From Clostridiales bacterium (GTDB lineage Bacteria > Bacillota > Clostridia > Saccharofermentanales > Saccharofermentanaceae): a stretch of 64,000 bases of DNA. Positions 17,075 to 25,069 of the stretch are shown here, in pieces; position 1 is the first letter of the stretch, and the number at the start of each line of letters is the position of its first letter. The notes under the pieces were generated by a model, which did not search any database, was not told the origin of the DNA, and saw only the letters and a program-made list of their open reading frames with translations. Both the position numbers and the translations under genes were made by a program. The stretch is taken from NCBI GenBank assembly GCA_017964005.1, contig JAGCSR010000035.1:1-64000 (forward strand), given 5' to 3'.

Positions 17075-17153
17075 GCGATTTGTGCGTGAATAGTTAGAGA
17101 TTCTGATTTTGACATATACGCCGCACGGATCGCACCGGGCGGCGTTTTTGTTT
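17075..17153 (+). terminator. Transcription attenuator (antiterminator plus intrinsic terminator) of the aro operon
   Basis: Terminator: CGCCGC (17119-17124) pairs with GCGGCG (17139-17144), followed by TTTTTGTTT (17145-17153). Antiterminator: GCGATTTGTGCG (17075-17086) pairs over 12 bp, including two G-U pairs, with CGCACGGATCGC (17122-17133), which contains half of the terminator's 5' arm. The two structures exclude each other. A further helix within the leader-peptide region can form between 17043-17050 (TAACTATT) and 17089-17096 (AATAGTTA), extended by 17004-17010 with 17098-17104. A ribosome on the Tyr codons would disrupt it. Elements and spacing agree with leader-peptide attenuation. 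Confidence 0.88.
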
Positions 17154-17197
17154 CTTGTCGCGAAAATCGCTAATAAATGATCAGGAGGATATAAAAG

Positions 17198-18196
17198 ATG
17201 ATCGCAGTATTGAAGAACAGCGCAACAGAGGACCAGATCAAGGGTTTGATCAACTGGTTTGAGAGCACGGGACTCCGTGTCAACGAGAGCCACGGTGAAT
17301 TTTGTACCGTACTGGGTCTCGTGGGCGACACGACAAGGGTTGATATCGAGATGCTCAGAGGCCTTGATATCGTGGAGAGCGTAACCCGTATATCCGAGCC
17401 CTTCAAGATGGCCAACAGGAAGTTCCATCCTGAGGATACGGTCGTTGACTGCGGCGGAGTCAAGATCGGAGGCGGACACTTCGCGATAATGGCAGGTCCC
17501 TGCTCTGTCGAATCCGAAGAACAGATCATCGAGACTGCCAAGGCTGTCAAGGCCGCAGGCGCAACGCTTCTCAGGGGCGGCGCGTTCAAGCCGAGGACAT
17601 CGCCCTATGACTTCCAGGGCTTGAAGGAGGAAGGAATAAAGCTCCTCGTTGAAGCCAAGAAAGTAACGGGACTTCCCATAGTAACGGAGATCATGAACCC
17701 CGACCATCTTCCTCTTTTCGAAGACGTTGACCTTATCCAGGTCGGAGCCCGCAATATGCAGAACTTCGAGCTCTTAAAGGAACTCGGCAAGACCAATAAG
17801 CCTATCCTTCTTAAGAGAGGCTTGTCTGCCACATTGAAGGAACTCCTGATGAGCGCAGAGTACATAATGAGCGAAGGTAATGAGAACATTATCCTCTGCG
17901 AAAGAGGCATCAGGACCTATGAGACTTATACGAGGAATACTTTCGATCTGTCAGCGATCCCCATGCTTCAGGAACTTACTCATCTTCCGATCGTTGCTGA
18001 CCCTTCGCATGCTACGGGAAGGGCAAGCCTTATAAAGCCTATGGCAATGGCGGCAACGGCTGCCGGTGCCGCGGGACTTGAGATCGAGGTTCACCCCAAC
18101 CCGCCCAAGGCTCTGTCGGACGGCGCCCAGTCTCTGACCTTCCAGCAGTTTGCTGATGTTGCCGCATCTGTCGCAAAAGTCCGCAGTATCCTGTAA
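17198..18196 (+). CDS. aroF: 3-deoxy-7-phosphoheptulonate (DAHP) synthase, type I-beta
   Basis: 332 residues. The N-terminal 70-80 residues form a ferredoxin-like regulatory domain, as in Thermotoga-type enzymes. The TIM-barrel catalytic domain follows, with [43 protein letters not shown] and VADPSHATG. It condenses phosphoenolpyruvate with erythrose 4-phosphate, the first step of the shikimate pathway. It is the first structural gene after the Tyr/Phe attenuator, with AGGAGG 11 bp before the ATG. The regulatory domain in this enzyme class usually gives allosteric inhibition by Tyr or Phe, so the operon is probably controlled at two levels; the inhibitor here is inferred. Confidence 0.96.
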   Translation: MIAVLKNSATEDQIKGLINWFESTGLRVNESHGEFCTVLGLVGDTTRVDIEMLRGLDIVESVTRISEPFKMANRKFHPEDTVVDCGGVKIGGGHFAIMAGPCSVESEEQIIETAKAVKAAGATLLRGGAFKPRTSPYDFQGLKEEGIKLLVEAKKVTGLPIVTEIMNPDHLPLFEDVDLIQVGARNMQNFELLKELGKTNKPILLKRGLSATLKELLMSAEYIMSEGNENIILCERGIRTYETYTRNTFDLSAIPMLQELTHLPIVADPSHATGRASLIKPMAMAATAAGAAGLEIEVHPNPPKALSDGAQSLTFQQFADVAASVAKVRSIL

Positions 18197-18234
18197 TATA
18201 TAGAACGATATTTAAGAAATAAGCAGGTGAATAT

Positions 18235-19083
18235 ATGAACGTAGGAATAGTAGGACTCGGATTGATAGGCGGATCCTTCGCAAAGGGGTATCGCAAGAAT
18301 GCCCCGGACTGTGTTATCTATGCGGATAACAGGACGGCTGCCGTTACCGAGAAAGCCATTGCGGATGGTGTCGTGAATGCGCCAATGGATGAAGAGAACA
18401 TAGCCTTGTGCGATATCATCATCATTAGTCTCTTTACGGATGCTGCGGTCAAATGGCTTACCGCGCATAAGGACCTTATATCGGGTTCTACCGTTGTTGT
18501 CGATGCCTGCGGTATCAAAAGAAGGATGTGTGCCGAAGGTTACGCTTTGTCCAAGTCCGGTAAGAACGGGTTCAGGTTCATAGGAGGACATCCTATGGCG
18601 GGAACCGAGAAGGCGGGTTACGATAATTCCCTGGAAGACCTTTATGCAGGCGCTTCCATGATCCTGGTTCCCGAAGATGAGAACGATACGGAACTTATCG
18701 GAAGGGCCAAAGAACTCCTCTCTCCTCTGAAGTTCGGGATGTTCGTTATAACTGACCCCGACCACCACGACCGCATGATCGCTTACACTTCCCAGATGAT
18801 GCATGTCATGGCCAACAGTATAGTCAAGAACGACAAGTGCGAATATGTTCCCGGGTTCACGGGCGGGTCATTCCAGGACATGACGAGAGTCGCGTTTCTC
18901 AACCCTTCGATGTGGACGGAACTGTTCATGAACAATAAGGATTATCTTCTTGAAGATATCGCAACAGAGATAGAAGAACTTAATAAATATGCGGAGGCGA
19001 TCAGGACGGGAGATGAAGATACTCTCATGAAGCTCCTCGACGAAGGAAGGAAGAGAAGGGAGGCCTTGGACATTGGAAGATAA
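18235..19083 (+). CDS. tyrA: Prephenate dehydrogenase
   Basis: 282 residues. The NAD(P)-binding start is VGIVGLGLIGGSFAKG. Family motifs follow: DIIIISLFTDAAVKWL, GGHPMAGTEKAGYDNS, and the helical C-terminal domain with HDRMIAYTSQMMHVMANSIV and GGSFQDMTRVAFLNPSMWTEL. It oxidatively decarboxylates prephenate to 4-hydroxyphenylpyruvate, the tyrosine branch. Only the tyrosine branch (no pheA) is in the operon, which agrees with Tyr codons dominating the leader peptide. It lies 38 bp after aroF, and its end overlaps the next gene by 11 bp. There is no C-terminal ACT domain. Confidence 0.94.
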   Translation: MNVGIVGLGLIGGSFAKGYRKNAPDCVIYADNRTAAVTEKAIADGVVNAPMDEENIALCDIIIISLFTDAAVKWLTAHKDLISGSTVVVDACGIKRRMCAEGYALSKSGKNGFRFIGGHPMAGTEKAGYDNSLEDLYAGASMILVPEDENDTELIGRAKELLSPLKFGMFVITDPDHHDRMIAYTSQMMHVMANSIVKNDKCEYVPGFTGGSFQDMTRVAFLNPSMWTELFMNNKDYLLEDIATEIEELNKYAEAIRTGDEDTLMKLLDEGRKRREALDIGR

Positions 19084-20167
19084 GATACATGTAAGGGCAT
19101 CTTCTTCCGAGTATGATGTGATCATAGGAGCGGGGATCCTCTCCGATACCGGAAGTATTGTTAAAGGGGTTCTTCCTAATGCGTTGAAGGTCCTTGTTGT
19201 CAGCGACACGAACGTCGCTCCTTTATACATGAAGACAGTGACAGACTCTCTTGAAGCTGGCGGATTCGATGTATATGAATATGTTTTCGAGGCGGGGGAG
19301 AGATCCAAGAATATAACGACCGTTGCGGGTATGTGGGATGCTATGGCCAGAGAAGGATTCACAAGATCCGATGCCGTTCTGGCTTTGGGCGGAGGTGTCG
19401 CGGGAGACATGGCAGGCTTTGCCGCCGCCACGTTCCTTCGCGGGATCAGTGTGGTTCAGGTCCCAACATCCCTTCTTGCCATGGTGGATTCTTCCGTCGG
19501 AGGCAAGACGGGTATTGACCTTCCTGCCGCAAAGAACCAGGTGGGCGCTTTCCTGCAGCCTTCTGTCGTCATCGAAGATACCGACTGCCTTAAGACACTG
19601 AGCCCCGAACTTTTTACCGAAGGAATGGGCGAAGTCATAAAGTACGCGTTCATCATGGATATCCCCCTCTATGAACGCTTGAAAGCGATAGCGGATTCAG
19701 GAAATGCCTCAAGCCTTGCTTCGGATACGGAAGAACTTACCGAGGTCGTAAAGGCATGCGTTGCCGATAAAGCGGACGTAATAGCCTCTGATGAGTTCGA
19801 TACCGGAAGAAGGCAGATACTGAACTTCGGTCATACCGCAGGTCACGTCATCGAGAGTTTGAGCGATTACACTCTCATGCACGGCGTTTGCGTTGCCAAG
19901 GGTATGGGTATCTTCATAGATTCCTGCGTCGCGGCAGGCCTTTGCGAAAGCGAAGAAGCTGATAAGATGAAGTCTCTGATAGAAGCATACGGGCTTCCCT
20001 CCGGAGATGATATCACTTCCGATAAGCTCACAGCCGGTGCCATGAATGACAAGAAGAAGAGAGGGAATACATTATCCCTGATACTCGTAAATAAGATCGG
20101 GCATGCTGAGATCGTTAAGATGAATGAAGATGAATATCTTGCGTTTCTTTCGAGAAGGGGTATCTGA
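19073..20167 (+). CDS. aroB: 3-dehydroquinate synthase
   Basis: 364 residues from a TTG start inside the end of tyrA. Family motifs: VLVVSDTNVAPLY, the core LALGGGVAGDMAGFAAATFLRG then VQVPTSLLAMVDSSVGGKTGIDL, GMGEVIKYAFI, and the metal-binding H in LNFGHTAGHVIE with LMHGVCVAKGM. It converts DAHP to 3-dehydroquinate using NAD and a divalent metal. Overlap of 11 bp with tyrA and of 1 bp with aroA suggests translational coupling. AGGAAGGAAGAGAAGGGAGG upstream provides the ribosome-binding site. TTG is unusual but fits: the next ATG lies well inside the conserved fold. Confidence 0.95.
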   Translation: MEDKIHVRASSSEYDVIIGAGILSDTGSIVKGVLPNALKVLVVSDTNVAPLYMKTVTDSLEAGGFDVYEYVFEAGERSKNITTVAGMWDAMAREGFTRSDAVLALGGGVAGDMAGFAAATFLRGISVVQVPTSLLAMVDSSVGGKTGIDLPAAKNQVGAFLQPSVVIEDTDCLKTLSPELFTEGMGEVIKYAFIMDIPLYERLKAIADSGNASSLASDTEELTEVVKACVADKADVIASDEFDTGRRQILNFGHTAGHVIESLSDYTLMHGVCVAKGMGIFIDSCVAAGLCESEEADKMKSLIEAYGLPSGDDITSDKLTAGAMNDKKKRGNTLSLILVNKIGHAEIVKMNEDEYLAFLSRRGI

Positions 20168-21378
20168 TGATAATATCTGCCGGGGACAAAGAGCTTGATA
20201 TTACCGTCGAAGCACCGCCTTCGAAGTCGATCTTCCACAGGGAACTGATCGTCCGGTTCCTGATGGGGGCCAAAGATCCTCTTGAGCCTTCGGCAGGCGA
20301 TAACGACGATATCATCGCGACCAAAGCCTGCCTTGCGGCAGTTGCCGGAGGCGGGGATGAAGTGGTGCTTCCCTGTTCCGAATCAGGATCCACATTAAGG
20401 TTCATGATCCCCGTTGCCGCTGCATACCTTCTCAACGATAAGGATAAAAGATCTGATAAGCTCATCTTCGAGACTAAAGGGCGCCTGTTCGACAGACCCC
20501 TTGAAGAACTGGAAGAAGCGCTGCTGCCTCACGGGATAAAGATCACCAAAGATGCTGATACGAGAAGGATAATCGTTACCGGCAGGATGACTCCCGGAGA
20601 CTATGCGATCGACGGCGGCGTATCGTCACAATATATCTCGGGACTCCTTATGGCGCTTCCTTTGTTCTCCGAACCTTGCACGATCACGGTCAAAGGACAG
20701 ATGAAGTCCGCAAGATATGTGGACCTTACTTTGGATGTCATGGCGAAGTACGGTCAGACTGTTGAGGTGTCGGATAATAAATATGCGGTAAAGCCTCTGG
20801 CAGGGCTTGCCGTACCCGTCTCGGGGTTTAAGGTCGAAGGCGACTGGAGCAACGGAGCGTTCCTTCTTTGTCTTGCCGAGTTTTCGAAGATCAGGGTCTC
20901 GGGACTTGACTATTCTTCACACCAGGGAGACCGGGCGATAGTAGATTACTTAAGGTTCGCAAAGACCCATGTGGCAGGGGATGATTGTGTCTGGGAGTGC
21001 GGTGATACTCCGGACATTGTTCCTTATATGGCGGTTACGGCCCCCTTCTACTTCGATAAGATCACATTTACGGGAGTATCGAGGCTTCGGATCAAGGAGT
21101 CCGACAGGGTCTGTGCCGTAAGAGAACAGCTTTCCGCTATAGGAGTTAAGACTGAGGAGGAAGAAGATTCCCTGACGGTTTACGGGATGGAAGATCAGGT
21201 CATGGACAAGGTGCCTCAAGTAATATCCCTGTCTTCTTACCACGATCACAGGATGGCGATGTGCGCCGTTCTTATCGCTGTTATACTGAAGATCAGGGTC
21301 GATATAGACGATATCGAATGTCTCAATAAATCCTTCCCTGAACTACAGGAGATAATAAGAAGGGAGATGATCCCATGA
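20167..21378 (+). CDS. aroA: 3-phosphoshikimate 1-carboxyvinyltransferase (EPSP synthase)
   Basis: 403 residues, slightly shorter than the usual 420-440. Motifs: APPSKSIFHRELIV (usually SKSxSHR, so Phe replaces the usual residue), ESGSTLRFMIPVAAA, DGGVSSQYISGLLMALPL, the FKVEGDWSNGAFLL region, and LRIKESDRVCAV with SYHDHRMAMC. It joins phosphoenolpyruvate to shikimate 3-phosphate. Its ATG overlaps the aroB stop by one base and its stop overlaps aroC by four. It is the target of glyphosate in general; sensitivity cannot be judged from the sequence alone. Confidence 0.95.
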   Translation: MIISAGDKELDITVEAPPSKSIFHRELIVRFLMGAKDPLEPSAGDNDDIIATKACLAAVAGGGDEVVLPCSESGSTLRFMIPVAAAYLLNDKDKRSDKLIFETKGRLFDRPLEELEEALLPHGIKITKDADTRRIIVTGRMTPGDYAIDGGVSSQYISGLLMALPLFSEPCTITVKGQMKSARYVDLTLDVMAKYGQTVEVSDNKYAVKPLAGLAVPVSGFKVEGDWSNGAFLLCLAEFSKIRVSGLDYSSHQGDRAIVDYLRFAKTHVAGDDCVWECGDTPDIVPYMAVTAPFYFDKITFTGVSRLRIKESDRVCAVREQLSAIGVKTEEEEDSLTVYGMEDQVMDKVPQVISLSSYHDHRMAMCAVLIAVILKIRVDIDDIECLNKSFPELQEIIRREMIP

Positions 21379-22493
21379 GCATGAAGAGCATATACAGAGG
21401 GGACACCCTGTCCCTTGAGATATACGGGCAGTCCCACAGCGCAACTATCGGCGTTGTTATCCGGGGACTCCCCGAAGGGGTTGAACCCGATAAGGAGGAG
21501 ACTGCAGCCTTCATGAAGAGAAGGGCTCCGGGTCAGAATAAATGGTCGACCCCGAGATCCGAGAAGGACGAAGTCATTTTCGATAGGAAGGATGACGGGT
21601 CCTTGGAAGGATATATAGTCAATACGAATACGAAGCCCAAGGATTACGCTTCGATAATGAATAAGCCGAGGCCGTCGCACGCGGACTTCACGGCTCCCAT
21701 GATCTACGGTGACGATGCTGCCAGGTCAGGCGGCGGGATATTCTCGGGCAGGATGACGGCGCCTCTTTGCATTGCAGGGTCCATAGCTTTGCAGCAGCTG
21801 TCGAAGAGGGGGATCACTGTTGCCGCGCACTTGAAGGAGGTTGCGGGGATATGTGATAAGTCCTATTACGACGCGGCTCCTCTTGATTCAGATATGAAAG
21901 CTTCGCTGTCGGATGTCGCGTCCAAGGAATTCCCGGTGATCGATGATGCTTCTGGAGACCGGATGAAGGATGCCATCGAGCAGGCAAGGCTTGATTCGGA
22001 TTCCGTCGGAGGCATCATCGAGTGTGTCGTTTACGGAATGCCGGAAGGGATAGGGGGACCTCTGTTCTACGGGATAGAAGGCAAGATCGCCCAGATCGTC
22101 TACGCGATCCCTGCCGTAAAGGGTATTGAATTCGGCAACGGATTCGGCTGTGCAAAGCTCAGAGGTTCCGAGAATAACGACTCTTTCGTTATGGGAGAGG
22201 GAGGACAGGTATTGCTGGGATCCAACAGGAGCGGCGGTATCCTGGGCGGCATATCAGTCGGAGGAAGGTGCGCCCCCATCGTGTTCGATGTGGCAGTCAA
22301 GCCGACGCCATCTATCGGGCGGGAGCAGAATACTGTTGATATCAAAGAGAAGAAGGATACGACATTGGTCATTGAGGGAAGGCACGATCCGTGCATAGCG
22401 CCCCGTGCGGTGCCGGTGGTTGAAGCCGCATGCGCCGTTGCGCTTTATGATATGATCATTACCAAAGAAAGATCAAAGGAGCAGGAAGTATGA
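21375..22493 (+). CDS. aroC: Chorismate synthase
   Basis: 372 residues. The start MKSIYRGDTLSLEIYGQSHSATIGVVIRGLPEGV carries the conserved His of GQSHS. Also present are RRAPGQNKWSTPRSEKDEV, RPSHADFT, DDAARSGGGIFSGRMTAPLC and SNRSGGILGGISVGGRCAPIVFDVAVKPTPSI. It makes chorismate from 5-enolpyruvylshikimate 3-phosphate, needing reduced flavin, by anti-1,4-elimination. It overlaps aroA and the downstream fusion gene by 4 bp each (ATGA). The usual length and complete motif set suggest that it is functional. Confidence 0.96.
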   Translation: MSMKSIYRGDTLSLEIYGQSHSATIGVVIRGLPEGVEPDKEETAAFMKRRAPGQNKWSTPRSEKDEVIFDRKDDGSLEGYIVNTNTKPKDYASIMNKPRPSHADFTAPMIYGDDAARSGGGIFSGRMTAPLCIAGSIALQQLSKRGITVAAHLKEVAGICDKSYYDAAPLDSDMKASLSDVASKEFPVIDDASGDRMKDAIEQARLDSDSVGGIIECVVYGMPEGIGGPLFYGIEGKIAQIVYAIPAVKGIEFGNGFGCAKLRGSENNDSFVMGEGGQVLLGSNRSGGILGGISVGGRCAPIVFDVAVKPTPSIGREQNTVDIKEKKDTTLVIEGRHDPCIAPRAVPVVEAACAVALYDMIITKERSKEQEV

Positions 22494-24022
22494 GTGAGGA
22501 CTTAAAGGATCTGCGCCGTCAGATAGACGATGCCGACAGGGAACTCCTGAAGGCGTTCGAGAAGAGAGTTGCCATAAGCCGTAAGATCGGTGTATACAAG
22601 AGAGGAGCGGGATCGGATTTCTACGATCCTGCCAGAGAAGCCGCAAAATATGAAGAACTTAAGGAGACTGCAGGTCCCGAGAGCCGTCCTTATGTGGAAG
22701 ACCTCTATAAGACGATCTTCGATATATCCAAGAAGCATCAGAATAAGCCGGCTTTCGGAGTCCTGGGAAGGAGCCTTCCCCATACTTATTCGCCTCAGAT
22801 CCATAACCTCATGTGCGAGGATTATTCTTATTCCGTGATCGAACGGGAACCCGAAGAACTGGACGAACTCTTCGCGTCAGGTGTGTTCGGCGGATTCAAT
22901 GTCACGATCCCTTATAAAAGGGAGGCCTTCGCAAGGTGCGATGTGACCGATGAAGCCGCGACGATCACGGGAAGCGTTAATACCGTCGTGTTCGATAAGG
23001 ACAAGACCTGCGGATATAACACCGACTACTACGGATTCATGTTCATGATGAGAAGGGCAGGGATATCGCCTTCCGGCAAAAAGGTCCTGGTCTTAGGGAC
23101 CGGGGGCGCCGCTTCTGCCGTGGAATACGCGCTTAAGACATCGGGAGCTGAGACCATCTGGTTCTGCGATCTTGAGACGCCGATCGATTATTCCAATGTT
23201 TATGATGAATGCGGCGATGCCGAGGTTATCGTTAACTGCACACCCGTAGGAATGTTCCCCAAGGTGGATAAGGACCTTCTCGACCTTGACCGCTTCCCCT
23301 CTCTCGAAGCATGTCTTGACGTTATCTATAACCCTTCAAGGACTTTGTTCCTGCAGAAGGCTCAGGCCAAAGGGCTTAAGACCGCAGGGGGACTTGCGAT
23401 GCTGGTGGCCCAGGCTTATAAAGCCATGAAGTTCTTCAGGGGCGAGACCCATGTTGCGGATGACATTACCGATGAAGACGCCGAAGTCATCAACAAGGTC
23501 ATTACGATCCTCGAAAGCGAGATGATGAACATCACCCTTATCGGCATGCCGGGCTGCGGCAAGACCATCCTGGGCACCGAGATCGCCCGGATCACCGGAA
23601 GGCAGCATGTGGATCTTGATGACGCGTATACCGAAGAGTTCGGATGCACTCCTGCGGAGACTATAGAGACTGAAGGAGAGGATGCTTTCCGTGCCAACGA
23701 GTCTCAGGTTGCCGCCAAGTACTTGGCGCAGAGCGGTCTTGTGATCTCCTGCGGCGGCGGCATCGTTACCAGAGAGGTCAATTACTTCCCGCTCCGCTGC
23801 AATTCCCATGTGTTCTATATCGAGCGTCCCTTAGATATCCTGACGTCCGCCGGAAGGCCTCTGTCCGCATCCCGCGGCGTGGAAGTCCTTTACGAGCAGA
23901 GGCGTGAGAAGTATGAGATGCTCTGCGACCACAAACTGACTTACGGAAAGTTCGAAGACAAACAGGAATTCCTGGAGGAAGCCTCCGGGAAGGTATTGAA
24001 GATGATAGGTGGGGAGGGCTGA
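22490..24022 (+). CDS. Trifunctional fusion: chorismate mutase, shikimate dehydrogenase, shikimate kinase
   Basis: 510 residues in three domains. Residues 1-85 are an AroQ-type chorismate mutase (LRRQIDDADRELLKAFEKRVAISRKIGVYK). Residues 90-345 are shikimate dehydrogenase (AroE: FGVLGRSLPHTYSPQIHNLM, GGFNVTIPYK, GYNTDYYGF, NADP loop VLGTGGAASAVEYAL, VNCTPVGMFP). Residues 345-510 are shikimate kinase (AroK: LIGMPGCGKTILG Walker A, HVDLDDAYTEE, ISCGGGIVTR). The protein would perform two non-consecutive shikimate steps plus chorismate to prephenate. No frameshift is seen between domains. An internal ATG near 23522 opens the kinase domain but lacks a strong ribosome-binding site. It sits between aroC and aroQ, completing the operon. 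Confidence 0.93.
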   Translation: MSEDLKDLRRQIDDADRELLKAFEKRVAISRKIGVYKRGAGSDFYDPAREAAKYEELKETAGPESRPYVEDLYKTIFDISKKHQNKPAFGVLGRSLPHTYSPQIHNLMCEDYSYSVIEREPEELDELFASGVFGGFNVTIPYKREAFARCDVTDEAATITGSVNTVVFDKDKTCGYNTDYYGFMFMMRRAGISPSGKKVLVLGTGGAASAVEYALKTSGAETIWFCDLETPIDYSNVYDECGDAEVIVNCTPVGMFPKVDKDLLDLDRFPSLEACLDVIYNPSRTLFLQKAQAKGLKTAGGLAMLVAQAYKAMKFFRGETHVADDITDEDAEVINKVITILESEMMNITLIGMPGCGKTILGTEIARITGRQHVDLDDAYTEEFGCTPAETIETEGEDAFRANESQVAAKYLAQSGLVISCGGGIVTREVNYFPLRCNSHVFYIERPLDILTSAGRPLSASRGVEVLYEQRREKYEMLCDHKLTYGKFEDKQEFLEEASGKVLKMIGGEG

Positions 24023-24024
24023 AC

Positions 24025-24468
24025 ATGAATATACTGGTAATAAACGGTCCCAACCTTAATATGCTGGGCATAAGGGAACCCGGGATCTACGGCAATGACA
24101 ACTATGAGGCTCTGGTGGATAAGATCGCATCATACTGCGAAGAACGGGCCATCGATGTTACCTGCCTTCAGTCCAATCACGAAGGTGATATCGTTGACAT
24201 GATCCAGCAGGCATACTTCGACAAGGTGGATGGGATAGTCATCAATCCCGGAGCATACACGCATACGTCCGTTGCTATCCTGGATGCTCTCAAGAGCGTT
24301 GATATCCCCGCGGTGGAAGTCCATATATCGGATGTATCCTCCAGGGAACCCTTCAGACAGGTATCCTATGTGTCCTACTATTGCTTCGCCACGATCATGG
24401 GCGAGGGACTGGAAGGGTATCTTCATGCCATAGACCTGATCGAAGATAAGCTCGATCCGGAGAAGTAA
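24025..24468 (+). CDS. aroQ: 3-dehydroquinate dehydratase, type II
   Basis: 147 residues. Typical features: ILVINGPNLNMLGIREPGIYG with the catalytic Tyr, CLQSNHEGDIVDMIQQA, GIVINPGAYTHTSVAILDAL and EVHISDVSSREPFRQVSYVS with the catalytic His. It removes water from 3-dehydroquinate to give 3-dehydroshikimate, the substrate of the AroE domain encoded just upstream. It starts 2 bp after the fusion gene's stop, with GGTGGGGAGG as the ribosome-binding site. Confidence 0.95.
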   Translation: MNILVINGPNLNMLGIREPGIYGNDNYEALVDKIASYCEERAIDVTCLQSNHEGDIVDMIQQAYFDKVDGIVINPGAYTHTSVAILDALKSVDIPAVEVHISDVSSREPFRQVSYVSYYCFATIMGEGLEGYLHAIDLIEDKLDPEK

Positions 24469-24472
24469 TGAT

Positions 24473-25030
24473 ATGGGCAGGATCCAGGTAGTACTCTATG
24501 AGCCGGAGATCCCCCAAAACGCAGGCAACATCATGCGTACCTGCGTGGCCTTCGACTGCGGGCTTCATCTTATCGGACCTTTGGGGTTCGATATAGAGAA
24601 TCCGAAGTTCAAGCGCGCCACCACGGGACATATCACCTGGGCAGAATATACTCTCTACGATAACTACGAGCAGTTCCTGTCTTCCTGCGGTGACAAGGGG
24701 GAATTCTTCTTCATGACCAGATACGGCAAGGTCCCGCCGTCGGACATAGATTTTCGGGGCGTTGAGGAAGATAAGGACATATATCTCATTCTCGGCAAGG
24801 AGAGTACGGGGATCCCCTACGAGATCCTGGCGGCACACCTCGACAGGTGTTTTCGGATACCGATGGCTGCCACCTGCAGGAGCCTGAACCTGTCAAATGC
24901 GGCTGCCATAGCCATCTACGAATGCTCCAAACAGATAGGATATCCGGGGACTTCGCATACCGAAGTGATCAAGGGCGAAGATTTTCTCGAAAAATATTCA
25001 TATGACTCGGCATTAAACCCGGATTCGTGA
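24473..25030 (+). CDS. trmL: tRNA (cytidine/uridine(34)-2'-O)-methyltransferase
   Basis: 185 residues, about 20-30 longer than usual through a C-terminal extension. SPOUT knot motifs: IQVVLYEPEIPQNAGNIMRTC, LHLIGPLGFDIENPKFKRA, LILGKESTGIPYEIL and FRIPMAATCRSLNLSNAAAIAIYE. It methylates the wobble ribose of tRNA-Leu species. It is the last gene of the aro operon (4 bp after aroQ), a neighbour with no pathway link to shikimate. The extension ends FLEKYSYDSALNPDS. Confidence 0.93.
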   Translation: MGRIQVVLYEPEIPQNAGNIMRTCVAFDCGLHLIGPLGFDIENPKFKRATTGHITWAEYTLYDNYEQFLSSCGDKGEFFFMTRYGKVPPSDIDFRGVEEDKDIYLILGKESTGIPYEILAAHLDRCFRIPMAATCRSLNLSNAAAIAIYECSKQIGYPGTSHTEVIKGEDFLEKYSYDSALNPDS

Positions 25031-25069
25031 TAGAATTGGTACATATCGTTTATATAGGGGATCTTGTAA

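Noticed and set aside
16990..17190. T-box riboswitch before aroF
   Set aside because: No T-box sequence (TGGNACCGCG-like) or specifier-loop stem is present; the leader peptide with Tyr runs explains the terminator better.
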